From UBA1433 sp964581565 (GTDB taxonomy: Bacteria; Bacillota; Clostridia; Eubacteriales; UBA1433), in assembly GCA_964581565.1 (NCBI GenBank), contig CAZOOZ010000002.1, positions 62,001-126,000 on the forward strand: a stretch of 64,000 bases of DNA, given 5' to 3'. Below the pieces are notes generated by a model. It was given only the letters and a program-made list of their open reading frames with translations, made no database searches and was not told the DNA's origin. This document shows positions 17,336 to 25,436 of the stretch, in pieces. The translations under genes and the position numbers were made by a program. The stretch's first letter is position 1, and every line of letters begins with the position of its first letter.

Positions 17336-18547
17336 ATGCATATGAAAAAATTTCTTGCTTCTTTTAAAGCCCCGAATGATAATGACCCGGCAACCGACAG
17401 CTCGATCATTCATGAAATCAAAAATGAGTATAAGCAGATCAATCACAAATGGCTGCAGCTGCACTATCACACATTTATTGGTCTTGTTCTTTTCGCGTTT
17501 CTTTTTGAAATAATCGTGGCAGTCGCTTTTTACGTATCGGGTAATATTGAAATATCCCTTGCGAAATACGTATTCAAATATATTTTATTTCCTCTGCTGA
17601 CAAACTCCTGCTTTGTCGCAATCGGCGTATGGGTGATGCGCCTGTCTCACTTTAGTCAAAAAACCAAGGCCTATTTCATTTCTCTGCTTTTTGTAGGTGT
17701 CTGCTTTATCTTTTATATCGTTCATATCATTTTTGACTCGCTGTACCTCATTTTCTTTGCGCCTATTCTCTTAACTGTTATATACAGCGACTATGCTCTC
17801 ACCACAACCACCGCATTTGCAAGCATTGCCGCAAAAGTAGTCTCGCAACTGTTCATCACGTGGGATCCGGATAAAACCAATCCTCTTTCCGGCAGCCTTG
17901 CCCTGACTGATTTTATCATTTCCACGATTGTTCTGCTGGGGCTCTATTTTATTTCTATGGTCGTTGTTCGTTTTGAAAAGGAAAAAAACGAAGCGAGTAT
18001 CAAAAAAGAAATCGCACATCAAAAGATCAAAGAAAAACTCATTATCGATGAACTGACCAATATATACAACCGAACTGCCTTGCGCAATGCATTTGAAGAT
18101 ATGCTCCATAACCGGCCCGAATCTTCCTATATCTTTGTTATGATCGACCTCGATAATTTTAAAATGGTCAATGATTTCCTCGGGCATTTGTATGGCGACC
18201 AATTATTAAGAGAGCTCGGCAGCATTCTTAAAAAAAATTGTCCCGATCATGCAACTCCTTTTCGCTACGGCGGCGATGAATTTTGCATTTTATTAAAAAA
18301 CACCACCATAAATGAGACTTTAAGTATCTGTGAAAATATACAGCGAGATCTGCAAAAAAACCCTGTAAACTTATCCTCCGATATACGGCTGACTGTAAGT
18401 ATCGGAATCGCTCGCCATGAAAAAGAGATGTCACCGACTCAATTGCTTCGAAATACCGATATAGCGCTGTATCATTCAAAAACATCAAAAAATTCTATCT
18501 GTATTTTTGACCCGCTGATGATGGAAAATATTGAAAATACAGTGTAG
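17336..18547 (+). CDS. Membrane diguanylate cyclase (GGDEF)
   Basis: About 403 residues. The start is uncertain among nearby Met codons; 17336 follows AAGAAAG. The N-terminal half has about six hydrophobic segments (residues 45-220) forming a membrane sensor that I cannot assign to a named family. The GGDEF domain follows (DELTNIYNRTALR, then RYGGDEFCILL) and is intact in its active site. The RxxD inhibitory site is absent (NCPD in its place). It makes cyclic di-GMP from two GTP. It has its own promoter with a TG-extended -10 and probably runs alone. Confidence 0.88.
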   Translation: MHMKKFLASFKAPNDNDPATDSSIIHEIKNEYKQINHKWLQLHYHTFIGLVLFAFLFEIIVAVAFYVSGNIEISLAKYVFKYILFPLLTNSCFVAIGVWVMRLSHFSQKTKAYFISLLFVGVCFIFYIVHIIFDSLYLIFFAPILLTVIYSDYALTTTTAFASIAAKVVSQLFITWDPDKTNPLSGSLALTDFIISTIVLLGLYFISMVVVRFEKEKNEASIKKEIAHQKIKEKLIIDELTNIYNRTALRNAFEDMLHNRPESSYIFVMIDLDNFKMVNDFLGHLYGDQLLRELGSILKKNCPDHATPFRYGGDEFCILLKNTTINETLSICENIQRDLQKNPVNLSSDIRLTVSIGIARHEKEMSPTQLLRNTDIALYHSKTSKNSICIFDPLMMENIENTV

Positions 18548-18708
18548 CTTCTTTTTAATTCTGAAGGCAAATCGCATGAATGCCGTTCAGGATAAAATCC
18601 ATGCTTTTATAAACACTTCTTCTATAGCGGCCGTTGCCTTTGTGCCGTTTTTCGCCTGCTCATTCTTTTTATACAATTTCTATAAAACACCGTTATATAA
18701 AAAATCTT

Positions 18709-18736
18709 TTGCGTACTTTTGCGGCTGTGATATAAT
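18709..18736 (+). promoter_or_regulatory. Promoter of tag
   Basis: TTGCGT (18709-18714), 16 bases, TATAAT (18731-18736) with a TGA extension. GGCTGTGATATAATACC is shared with the promoter at 17216. Confidence 0.75.
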
Positions 18737-18767
18737 ACCCCTACTATTTAGTCAGGAGAAAATGCCT

Positions 18768-19328
18768 ATGAACGCATGTCAATGGCCGAAAAATAACCCC
18801 CTTATGCAAAAATACCACGACATAGAATGGTGCGTGCCAAGCTATGACGAAAAACATTTGTTTGAAATGCTCATCCTCGAAGGCGCGCAGGCAGGCCTCT
18901 CCTGGAGCATCGTGCTTTCCAAAAGGGAAGAATACAAAAAAGCGTTTTGCAACTTTAATATAGGCTACTGCGCAAACCTGTCTGAAGAAGACTTTCAATC
19001 TATTAAAGAAGACTATAATGTCATAAAAAATACCGCCAAACTCAAAGCTGTGCGAAGCAATGCCTTAGCCGTACAGCGCATACAGGGAGAATTCGGCAGC
19101 TTTTCCGATTATCTGTGGGGCTATGTCGATTTTAATCCGCAAATCAATTATTGGGCAAGCGAAGATGAGGTTCCCACGCAGACGCGGCTCTCGAAGCAAA
19201 TCAGTGACGACTTGAAAAAAAGAGGTTTTAAATTCGTGGGTCCCACCATCATTTATTCTTTTATGCAGGCGATCGGTATGGTCGATGATCATATCAAAAC
19301 CTGCCCTTATCATTCATCAAACGAATAA
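18768..19328 (+). CDS. tag: DNA-3-methyladenine glycosylase I
   Basis: 186 residues from the ATG at 18768, which has AGGAG 9 bases upstream. This start also puts the zinc ligands at the positions known in E. coli Tag: Cys4 and His17 at the N-terminus, and His/Cys in DDHIKTCPYH at the C-terminus. The catalytic Glu is at residue 38 (EGAQAGLSW). It removes 3-methyladenine from alkylated DNA in base excision repair. Upstream in-frame codons belong to the leader. It is monocistronic. Confidence 0.93.
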   Translation: MNACQWPKNNPLMQKYHDIEWCVPSYDEKHLFEMLILEGAQAGLSWSIVLSKREEYKKAFCNFNIGYCANLSEEDFQSIKEDYNVIKNTAKLKAVRSNALAVQRIQGEFGSFSDYLWGYVDFNPQINYWASEDEVPTQTRLSKQISDDLKKRGFKFVGPTIIYSFMQAIGMVDDHIKTCPYHSSNE

Positions 19329-19441
19329 TTCAGGTATACTCTCTATTGAAACGACATTTTTCTTCTGTTGAAAATGTTTACACAAAATGTTACAATGATT
19401 TATATAAATGCGCTTTGAATAATAACTGAAAGGAGATAAAA

Positions 19442-19855
19442 ATGAACACCGAAAGAAAGTCAAAACTCATATTTATCCCAAGAACGCTGGTTATTGCCTT
19501 TGCCGCATTTCTGATGTTGTTTTCTTTTGATGTATTCGGCGGCGCCGAGCCGCTGGGCAAACAAATTCTGGGATTTTTGATTCATTCGATTCCTTCCTTG
19601 CTGATGCTGATCGTGCTCATCTTCACATGGAAGTGCCCAAAAGTGGCAGGCTTTTTATTCATTATCTTCGGGCTTTGCGCGTTGATCCAGCAAATATCCA
19701 CCCTCATCTCTGCCGCCGGCATAAACGCGGGCACTTTTGGATTGCTTTATTTGATCGTGCTGCCTTGTTTTCTCACAGGCGTTCTTTTTTTTATCGCAGA
19801 TAAAAAGCAAAGAAAAAACGATAATGATATGCCTACCTTCACGCCCCTCACATAA
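19442..19855 (+). CDS. Small integral membrane protein
   Basis: 137 residues with an AAAGGAG RBS. It has four hydrophobic segments (about 13-30, 40-58, 62-85 and 95-118) and a polar tail (DKKQRKNDND). I do not recognise a characterised family; similar four-segment proteins are common in Bacillota. It is convergent with the PH-domain gene, sharing the hairpin at 19881. Confidence 0.7.
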   Translation: MNTERKSKLIFIPRTLVIAFAAFLMLFSFDVFGGAEPLGKQILGFLIHSIPSLLMLIVLIFTWKCPKVAGFLFIIFGLCALIQQISTLISAAGINAGTFGLLYLIVLPCFLTGVLFFIADKKQRKNDNDMPTFTPLT

Positions 19856-19880
19856 AAGATATCTTTTCTTTTTCAAACAA

Positions 19881-19900
19881 AAGCCGCCCGAAGGCGGCTT
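19881..19900 (-). terminator. Terminator hairpin between convergent genes
   Basis: AAGCCGCC/GGCGGCTT stem with a UUCG tetraloop on the minus strand and a T-rich tail. It serves the PH-domain gene and perhaps the opposing gene too. Confidence 0.8.
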
Positions 19901-19912
19901 AGCTTATGTATA

Positions 19913-20287
19913 TTATTTTAAAATACAATTTGCAATCAACTTATCCAGCTTTCGGATATCGATTCCTTTTTTTAAATTCACTTTTATATGCCCCGCACGC
20001 GTCCAAAGCTCCAGTTCAGAATTAAAGTCGAGCATTTTTCCTGCGTTTTCCGAAGAATACATATTAATAGAGCTGTAAGGCAGGGAGTAGATTTCCACCT
20101 TCTTTCCGCTCAATCCTTGTGCATCACGTACGATCAGTCTTTTCGTTGTGAAAATCGCACTGTCACGAAATGTTTTATAGGCTGCGATTGCTGTCTCTCC
20201 TTCTATCAAAAGATCATTGACGTCATTTGGAATCGGGCATTCGGACACCAGTGTCCAGCTTAAAATAGGGCCTATTTCTGCTGCCAT
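19913..20287 (-). CDS. Bacterial PH domain protein
   Basis: 124 residues, AGGAG upstream. It has the single-domain bacterial pleckstrin-homology pattern (bPH, formerly DUF1696): LLIEGETAIAAYKTFRDSAIFTTKRLIVRD, then YSLPYSSI and a hydrophobic strand-rich C-terminus. These small proteins form oligomeric rings; their function is unknown. It is monocistronic, with a terminator after it. Confidence 0.85.
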   Translation of the reverse strand: MAAEIGPILSWTLVSECPIPNDVNDLLIEGETAIAAYKTFRDSAIFTTKRLIVRDAQGLSGKKVEIYSLPYSSINMYSSENAGKMLDFNSELELWTRAGHIKVNLKKGIDIRKLDKLIANCILK

Positions 20288-20514
20288 AGTTTAATCTCCT
20301 TCTTTATTGAGTATTATAAATCATACATTTACTATAACATTGAAATATATCGATTACAATATAAATATAAATCTTTCCCGTTATGAATCGAATAGAATTT
20401 TTCTGCTTTAACCCGCAGATTTCTCATACACATTGCCGTGCCTTATTCCTGGTTTTCCAATCAATATAGACCGCATAACGCCCCAGCCTAATCTATTAAA
20501 ATGCTGTTTAATTC

Positions 20515-20745
20515 CCAACCAACCGGATCTTTCGACTACGCTCAAGATGACCTCTTCTGTTTTTTTATAAGACAAGGGGTTTGTATCTCTGCGAGCGTGC
20601 CCGCAAATCTGAGGCAGTGTCATTCTAAGCGCAGTCGAAGAATCTGGCGGGAATAGATATATCCTGTAATGTAAACAGACCAACATCACCCAAACCTTAA
20701 AAGGCAGTGTCATTCTGAGCGCAGTCGAAGAATCTCGGTGGAAGT
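20515..20745. repeat. Dispersed modular repeat array B
   Basis: One inverted arm near 20523-20550 and forward arms near 20615 and 20704 (TCATTCTGAGCGCAGTCGAA). It lies between the PH-domain gene and the MerR-type promoter; no gene. Confidence 0.85.
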
Positions 20746-20830
20746 GGAAATCTTAATTCTTTGTCAAACACGTAAAATTCTCCGTTTTTATGAAGGAACA
20801 AACTCTCCTGAAAAAATTTTTAGAAAAAGC

Positions 20831-20888
20831 TTGACTTGGAGCTGACACCAGGTGTTATTCTCAAATCAGTATAGAGTTGACTCCAAAT
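20831..20888 (+). promoter_or_regulatory. MerR-family-type promoter with 19-base spacer
   Basis: TTGACT (20831-20836) and TATTCT (20856-20861) are 19 bases apart, the long spacing typical of MerR-activated promoters. An imperfect dyad (ACTTGGAG against CACCAGGT) fills the spacer, and a related half-site GAGTTGACTCC follows at 20873. The pattern resembles AdhR-type sites that respond to aldehydes. The regulator gene is not in the window. Confidence 0.65.
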
Positions 20889-21087
20889 CAATATACAAAT
20901 TTTAGGAAGAAACTACCACAGCCACTGCCTGTGCGCCATGGAAAAATTCGTCTTTCTTCGTAAAGAGTTTGGAAATCCGAACGGATCCGTTTCTCTGGTG
21001 CATATGAAGTCCGGCTTAAAATATCTCGCCGAACAGTCAGGGGAATTCAAAATCACAATCAATATTGAAAATCAGGAGGATATTATT

Positions 21088-21501
21088 ATGTCTGACAATC
21101 AAATTTTTAAAAAAGGCGTCAAAATGGACGCAAACTTTACAGGAACTGCGTTCGTGAATTTTCTGATACCGGACTCAAACAAAGTCTACGACTGCCAGGT
21201 CTATGACGTATTGTTTGAAGCCGGTTGCCGTAACGACTGGCACTCCCATCCCGGCGGACAACTCCTGCTCTGCACAAACGGTATCGGATACTACCAGGAA
21301 AAAAATAAACCTGCTCGTCGGCTCACAAAAGGCGACGTCGTGGAAATTTTGCCTGAAGTCGTGCATTGGCACGGCGCCGCGCCGCACAGTTCATTTTCAC
21401 ATATAGGCATCAGCTCTAACACACAGAAAGGCCCGGCCGTATGGCTGGGCGCGGTTACCGACGAAGAATATTACAGTTCAACGAAAGGAATACAAGAATG
21501 A
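21088..21501 (+). CDS. Cupin domain protein
   Basis: 137 residues from the ATG at 21088, with AGGAGG 9 bases upstream. The frame is open for 50 more codons upstream but without a comparable RBS. Cupin motif 1 is visible as NDWHSHPGGQ with metal-binding His residues, and motif 2 follows in the EVVHWHGAAP region. Such small cupins occur beside carboxymuconolactone decarboxylases and flavodoxins. It is the first gene of an operon, overlapping flavodoxin by ATGA, behind a MerR-type promoter; a role in electrophile or redox stress is inferred. Confidence 0.87.
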   Translation: MSDNQIFKKGVKMDANFTGTAFVNFLIPDSNKVYDCQVYDVLFEAGCRNDWHSHPGGQLLLCTNGIGYYQEKNKPARRLTKGDVVEILPEVVHWHGAAPHSSFSHIGISSNTQKGPAVWLGAVTDEEYYSSTKGIQE

Positions 21502-21953
21502 ACAAAATATTAGTGGCATACTATTCACATTCCGGCACGACGAAAAAAGTTGCCGAACAGGTTCATCAAGCAATCGGCGGCGACCTGTTTGAAATCAAAA
21601 AAGCCACTCCATATCCCCGTGACTACAATACGGTTGTAAAACTGGCGAAGCAAGAAATCGCAAATAAATTCAAACCCGAGCTGGAAGACGTTATTCCGAA
21701 AACCAGCGACTACGATCTCATCATTTTGGGCTCCCCGAACTGGTGGGGCACGATCGCTCCGCCTGTGGCGACTTTTTTGGTCCAGTCGAATTTGTCCGCT
21801 CAAAGAATTGCGCCGTTCATCACACATGGCGGCGGCGGACTTAGTCAAACCATAAGCGACATCAAGAAACTGTGCCCCGGTGCGAATGTGCTTGAAGGTT
21901 TCGACGCAAACCGAAGAGGCCAGTTTTCAGCATGGCTGCAATCATTAATATAA
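21498..21953 (+). CDS. Flavodoxin-like protein
   Basis: 151 residues. The ATG overlaps the cupin stop (ATGA), with AAAGGA upstream. The FMN phosphate loop is YYSHSGTTKKVA near the N-terminus; LGSPNWWGTIAPP forms the 60s loop and FITHGGGG the third FMN contact. It is a short-chain flavodoxin/WrbA-like electron carrier. Coupling to the cupin suggests a joint role in detoxification. Confidence 0.9.
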   Translation: MNKILVAYYSHSGTTKKVAEQVHQAIGGDLFEIKKATPYPRDYNTVVKLAKQEIANKFKPELEDVIPKTSDYDLIILGSPNWWGTIAPPVATFLVQSNLSAQRIAPFITHGGGGLSQTISDIKKLCPGANVLEGFDANRRGQFSAWLQSLI

Positions 21954-21966
21954 AGGAGAATGCAAT

Positions 21967-22104
21967 ATGTATCAAATGTATATTCCAGAATTCGGTGTTC
22001 TCTCAAGAAACGCACGTGCCACCATGGGTGCTCTTTTCGCTTGCGATCGGGCTCCGTTGACCGATGATGATTGCATTGAGATTTTTAAGGCGTCGTATAA
22101 ATAG
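21967..22104 (+). CDS. 45-residue protein, third gene of the cupin-flavodoxin operon
   Basis: The ATG at 21967 has AAGGAG 8 bases upstream and lies 13 bases after the flavodoxin stop. The peptide begins MYQMYIPEFG and ends FKASYK, with two Cys. I do not recognise it. It could be a true small protein or the surviving N-terminus of a longer enzyme. A long hairpin follows. Confidence 0.5.
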   Translation: MYQMYIPEFGVLSRNARATMGALFACDRAPLTDDDCIEIFKASYK

Positions 22105-22155
22105 CAGCACGTTTGTGAATCATCCAGTCTGCGCTATATTGCCTGCCTTATAAGA

Positions 22156-22212
22156 AAATGCACACCCTCTTTTTAAAATCGTCTGGCTTTTATATTGAAG
22201 GTGTGCATTTTT
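22156..22212 (+). terminator. Terminator-like inverted repeat
   Basis: AAATGCACACC pairs perfectly with GGTGTGCATTT across a 33-base loop, followed by T residues. It lies between the convergent cupin operon and the ABC permease gene. Confidence 0.55.
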
Positions 22213-22240
22213 GCTATTTATTTCCAATTTTGCCATGCTG

Positions 22241-22996
22241 TTACAATTGCTTTTTTCTAAACACCAGCACCGCTCCGGCAATGAAAACAATGATGCCCGC
22301 AATGGCGACCCCTCCCGCCATGTACAGCTGATACGGCTCTGTTGCATTTGTCAAAAGCGCCACATTGTTCACGGCAAGCGAGATCGGATTATATTTCCCC
22401 GCCGCGGGTATGATATTTAAAATCATGAGGCTTGCGGCAACAAGCCCCGTCAGCAACAGTGCGGCATAACCACTTTGTGTAACACTGGCCCACAGCATCA
22501 GCACCGAAAGTAAAAACAGCCCAAAAAGCCATAGACACAGCAGACTGAGCAGCAGATTGCTCAACTCGCTTCCATCGAACAAATATGATGTATACACGTA
22601 GCTCAAAGCGGCCGCCACGGCATAACTCACTGTGAAAATAACGGATGCCATCATATATTTTGCTAAAATCACGCTGCTTCTTTTAAGCCCCTTTGTGAGC
22701 ATATTGATCAGCGTTCCTTTTGAAATCTCACCCGATAGCATACCGCCAAACAATATTACAGTCACAATGATGCCTATCTGGGATATGTTTTTGAAAAACT
22801 GTGTCCACGCGTCAATCGCCGCAGGCTCAGCCAGCGTGATACTCATGCCCTCGGGCATAAACGATGTGAGAATCTGCGGCAGCAATTTTGCCGTCAACGG
22901 ACTTAAAATACCAAAAATGATAAATACGGCGAGCATGATGAGCATCTTATATGTGCGCACGCTCTCCATAAATTCTTTTCTTAAAAAAGCACCCAT
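22241..22996 (-). CDS. ABC-2 type transporter permease
   Basis: 251 residues with six hydrophobic segments, a cytoplasmic N-terminus MGAFLRKEFMESVRTYK typical of ABC-2 permeases, and a large extracytoplasmic loop after segment 1. It lies 3 bases after the ATPase gene. With that ATPase it forms an exporter; the substrate is unknown. Genes of this arrangement with an XRE regulator often export peptides or antimicrobials. Confidence 0.87.
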   Translation of the reverse strand: MGAFLRKEFMESVRTYKMLIMLAVFIIFGILSPLTAKLLPQILTSFMPEGMSITLAEPAAIDAWTQFFKNISQIGIIVTVILFGGMLSGEISKGTLINMLTKGLKRSSVILAKYMMASVIFTVSYAVAAALSYVYTSYLFDGSELSNLLLSLLCLWLFGLFLLSVLMLWASVTQSGYAALLLTGLVAASLMILNIIPAAGKYNPISLAVNNVALLTNATEPYQLYMAGGVAIAGIIVFIAGAVLVFRKKQL

Positions 22997-22999
22997 TGC

Positions 23000-23917
23000 C
23001 TATTTCACCGCCTCCATGAACAAATTTTCCAAACTCGGCTCCAGCACTTCAAACTTTACGGGCGTGATCTTTTTTTCACTGAGCAGATCGATCAAAAACT
23101 GCCCTCCGCTTCTTATGTCGGTTACTTTGATAACAGCGGCGCTTTCTTCCTGCTGCGCCGTGATCTCTTCTTTTGCGAATTCCCCGCTGCTCAAAAACGC
23201 CTGTGCTTCTTCTTTGGTAGAGAATTCTATAAAAAAACTGTCATGGCGATGCTGTTGCCTGATCTCTTCAAGCGAACCGCTCGTAGAAAGCTTCCCCTCA
23301 TGAAGCACAGCGATCCTGTCACAGATCCTCTCCACGTCGGATAATATATGCGTTGAAAACACAACCGTGGTTTTGCCTTTCAATGCCGATAAGATATCGA
23401 GTATCTCTTTACGCCCTATAGGATCCAGCGCACTGGTGGGCTCATCGCAAAGCAATAGGTCCGGCTCCCCCAGCAATGCCTGCGCAATACCGAGCCTCTG
23501 CTTCATGCCGCGCGAAAACCCGCCTATCCTGCGGGTTATGCCACGCAGTCCCACGAGGCTGAGAAGCTCTTCGCTGCGGCTTTTTATTTTGCCGCTCTCA
23601 AGGCCGCTGATCCTGCCGCAAAGCCGCAAGTATTCCATGGGTTTCATGTACGCGTAAAATTCCGGCACATCGGGAAGGTATCCGATATATTTGTTGGTTT
23701 TTGTCTGCCCATAGGTTACTTTGCTTTCGCATACCCGCACGCTTCCGCCGTCGGCTTTCAGCAAACCGAGCACGATTTTCATCGTCGTCGTCTTTCCCGA
23801 ACCGTTTTGCCCCACAAAGCCAAACACGCTGCCACGGGGCACTTGCAAATTCAGCGCCTTTAATACTTCGTGCGTGCCAAAACTTTTTGTAAGATTTTCT
23901 ATTTCCAGCACATTCAT
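23000..23917 (-). CDS. ABC transporter ATP-binding protein
   Basis: 305 residues. Walker A GQNGSGKTT (near residue 37), Q loop, signature FSRGMKQRL, Walker B LLLCDEPTSALD and the switch His in FSTHIL are all present. An accessory domain of about 80 residues follows, as in the BcrA-like subgroup. It overlaps the PLDc_N gene by 4 bases and is followed by the permease. Confidence 0.93.
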   Translation of the reverse strand: MNVLEIENLTKSFGTHEVLKALNLQVPRGSVFGFVGQNGSGKTTTMKIVLGLLKADGGSVRVCESKVTYGQTKTNKYIGYLPDVPEFYAYMKPMEYLRLCGRISGLESGKIKSRSEELLSLVGLRGITRRIGGFSRGMKQRLGIAQALLGEPDLLLCDEPTSALDPIGRKEILDILSALKGKTTVVFSTHILSDVERICDRIAVLHEGKLSTSGSLEEIRQQHRHDSFFIEFSTKEEAQAFLSSGEFAKEEITAQQEESAAVIKVTDIRSGGQFLIDLLSEKKITPVKFEVLEPSLENLFMEAVK

Positions 23918-24117
23918 GTTTCCTGCCCCCTACCGAATACGAAATACACAACCGGCCCGATGATTTGAATACATACAACTAAAATGATCCAAAGCGCTTT
24001 GCTTCCAAACCGATAATGAGGATGTCGCAGCACGTGCACAAGCGCCGTGATCATCAAACCCAGTTCCGCAAGGATGAACGGGATCAAAAACGGTAAATAT
24101 TCTTTTAAAATTTCCAT
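23914..24117 (-). CDS. PLDc_N domain small membrane protein
   Basis: 67 residues with two membrane segments (9-29 and 42-62), a WIILVVCIQIIGPVVYFVFG stretch and a terminal GR. This is the phospholipase D N-terminal-like domain found alone in small Bacillota proteins, often next to ABC exporters. The start overlaps the regulator gene and the end overlaps the ATPase gene, so all four genes are translationally coupled. Confidence 0.82.
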   Translation of the reverse strand: MEILKEYLPFLIPFILAELGLMITALVHVLRHPHYRFGSKALWIILVVCIQIIGPVVYFVFGRGQET

Positions 24118-25229
24118 TCATTCGTCTCCATAAATTTATTTTTCATTTGCTCTATCATGCGCTTGTATCGGCTCTGTCCGCTTAGAGCGCTGAAGGCGGG
24201 ATTCGCGGCAATGGCCTGTATCATGCTCTCTTTGATCGTCTTTTCATCACGCGGCAGCTGATCGGCCAGATCAACTTCTTTGAGCCAATCGTCGAGCAAA
24301 TCAAAAAAATCATCTCCGTGAAGTCTCAGCGGATAAATATCACTTGTTACGAGCTGTGCATATTTTTCCAGCCACTCGAACGCTTTTTCTTCACTGCCTG
24401 CCGTCGCATAGTGCTGTGCGGTTGCAAGATAAATTTTGACTAAAATTGCCGGATGCAACCTGCCTATCTTAAAAGCCTCTTCTATGGCCGTAACGCGCCC
24501 CAGTGCTTCTTCGAACCGCTCTGCCTCGCATAACATGAGATATAAGGAAAACACATCGATCAAGCTCACGATATGCAGATAAATACCGCCCTGCAAAGTC
24601 TGTTTCGCCTGTTTGTTCATGCCTTTCATTTGATAAGCCGATGCAAGCAGGCTCTCCCCGTTGATAGCAGGATTGCTCTGTTTGTCGAGCAAATCAAGCA
24701 CCGTGTCTGCATCTCCTAAAGAAATACAGCATGCCGCCTCCAAATGGAGCGCCATTTTGCTGAGCTCTACGTCATTGCTTTCATTTTTGATGCGAATAAA
24801 AAGCTGTTTCGCTTCTTCAATAACAGATACGCTCTCCTTGGGGCCGCCCGCGAGCATACTGTGATTGAGCAGCAGCGCTCCCATTTGCATAAGCAGATCA
24901 AAACAAGAGTAATATTTTTTGATGATCTGCCGGCACTCTTTCATCACCTCTTCATATGGCTTTGCGGCAAAGTCGCCCGCCAACCGCCTATAGAGCTTAT
25001 GAATATCCGATTTTAACATCTGCGGTTTGTAGTCAATGAGCTCGTCAATGCTGATATTAAAATAAGCGGCGAGTCTGGGAAGAAGTGTGATATCGGGATA
25101 GCTTTGACCTGTCTCCCACTTGGACACAGACGCTTTGGAGATGCCGATATACCCTGCAAGTTCGTCCTGTGTAATATTTTTTTCTTTTCGCTTATGTGTA
25201 AGAACCTGCGCAATATTGATCTCTTTCAT
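24105..25229 (-). CDS. XRE family regulator with helical repeat C-terminus
   Basis: 374 residues from the ATG at 25229, with GAGG 8 bases upstream. The HTH spans about residues 7-60 (LTHKRKEKNITQDELAGYIG, SKASVSKWETGQSYPD). The remaining 300 residues are all helical with TPR-like pairs, suggesting a peptide- or ligand-sensing domain. It overlaps the PLDc_N gene by 13 bases and heads the ABC operon, so it probably controls the exporter. Confidence 0.88.
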   Translation of the reverse strand: MKEINIAQVLTHKRKEKNITQDELAGYIGISKASVSKWETGQSYPDITLLPRLAAYFNISIDELIDYKPQMLKSDIHKLYRRLAGDFAAKPYEEVMKECRQIIKKYYSCFDLLMQMGALLLNHSMLAGGPKESVSVIEEAKQLFIRIKNESNDVELSKMALHLEAACCISLGDADTVLDLLDKQSNPAINGESLLASAYQMKGMNKQAKQTLQGGIYLHIVSLIDVFSLYLMLCEAERFEEALGRVTAIEEAFKIGRLHPAILVKIYLATAQHYATAGSEEKAFEWLEKYAQLVTSDIYPLRLHGDDFFDLLDDWLKEVDLADQLPRDEKTIKESMIQAIAANPAFSALSGQSRYKRMIEQMKNKFMETNEWKF

Positions 25230-25374
25230 CTTTTTCACCTCTGAGCATATTGTATGCGAAGAACAAATATTCTTCAATGGATTCATAGTTGATTTTAGGC
25301 AACAAAATCAACCTGTGCGATATTTTTTTTCGACATTATTTGACAAAATTCATCACAAAAGCATATATATTGCT

Positions 25375-25402
25375 TGAATAAACTGAATATTTACCTTATA
25401 AT
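25375..25402 (+). promoter_or_regulatory. Promoter of the PAS/GAF/HD-GYP gene
   Basis: TTGAAT (25375-25380), 16 bases, TATAAT (25397-25402), 35 bases before the start codon. Confidence 0.6.
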
Positions 25403-25436
25403 TAAAGTTAAGCGCTTACATTGTGAGGTATTACAG

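Noticed and set aside
20938..21087. N-terminal extension of the cupin protein
   Set aside because: An AGGAGG directly before the ATG at 21088 and normal cupin length from there make the extension unlikely to be translated as part of the protein.
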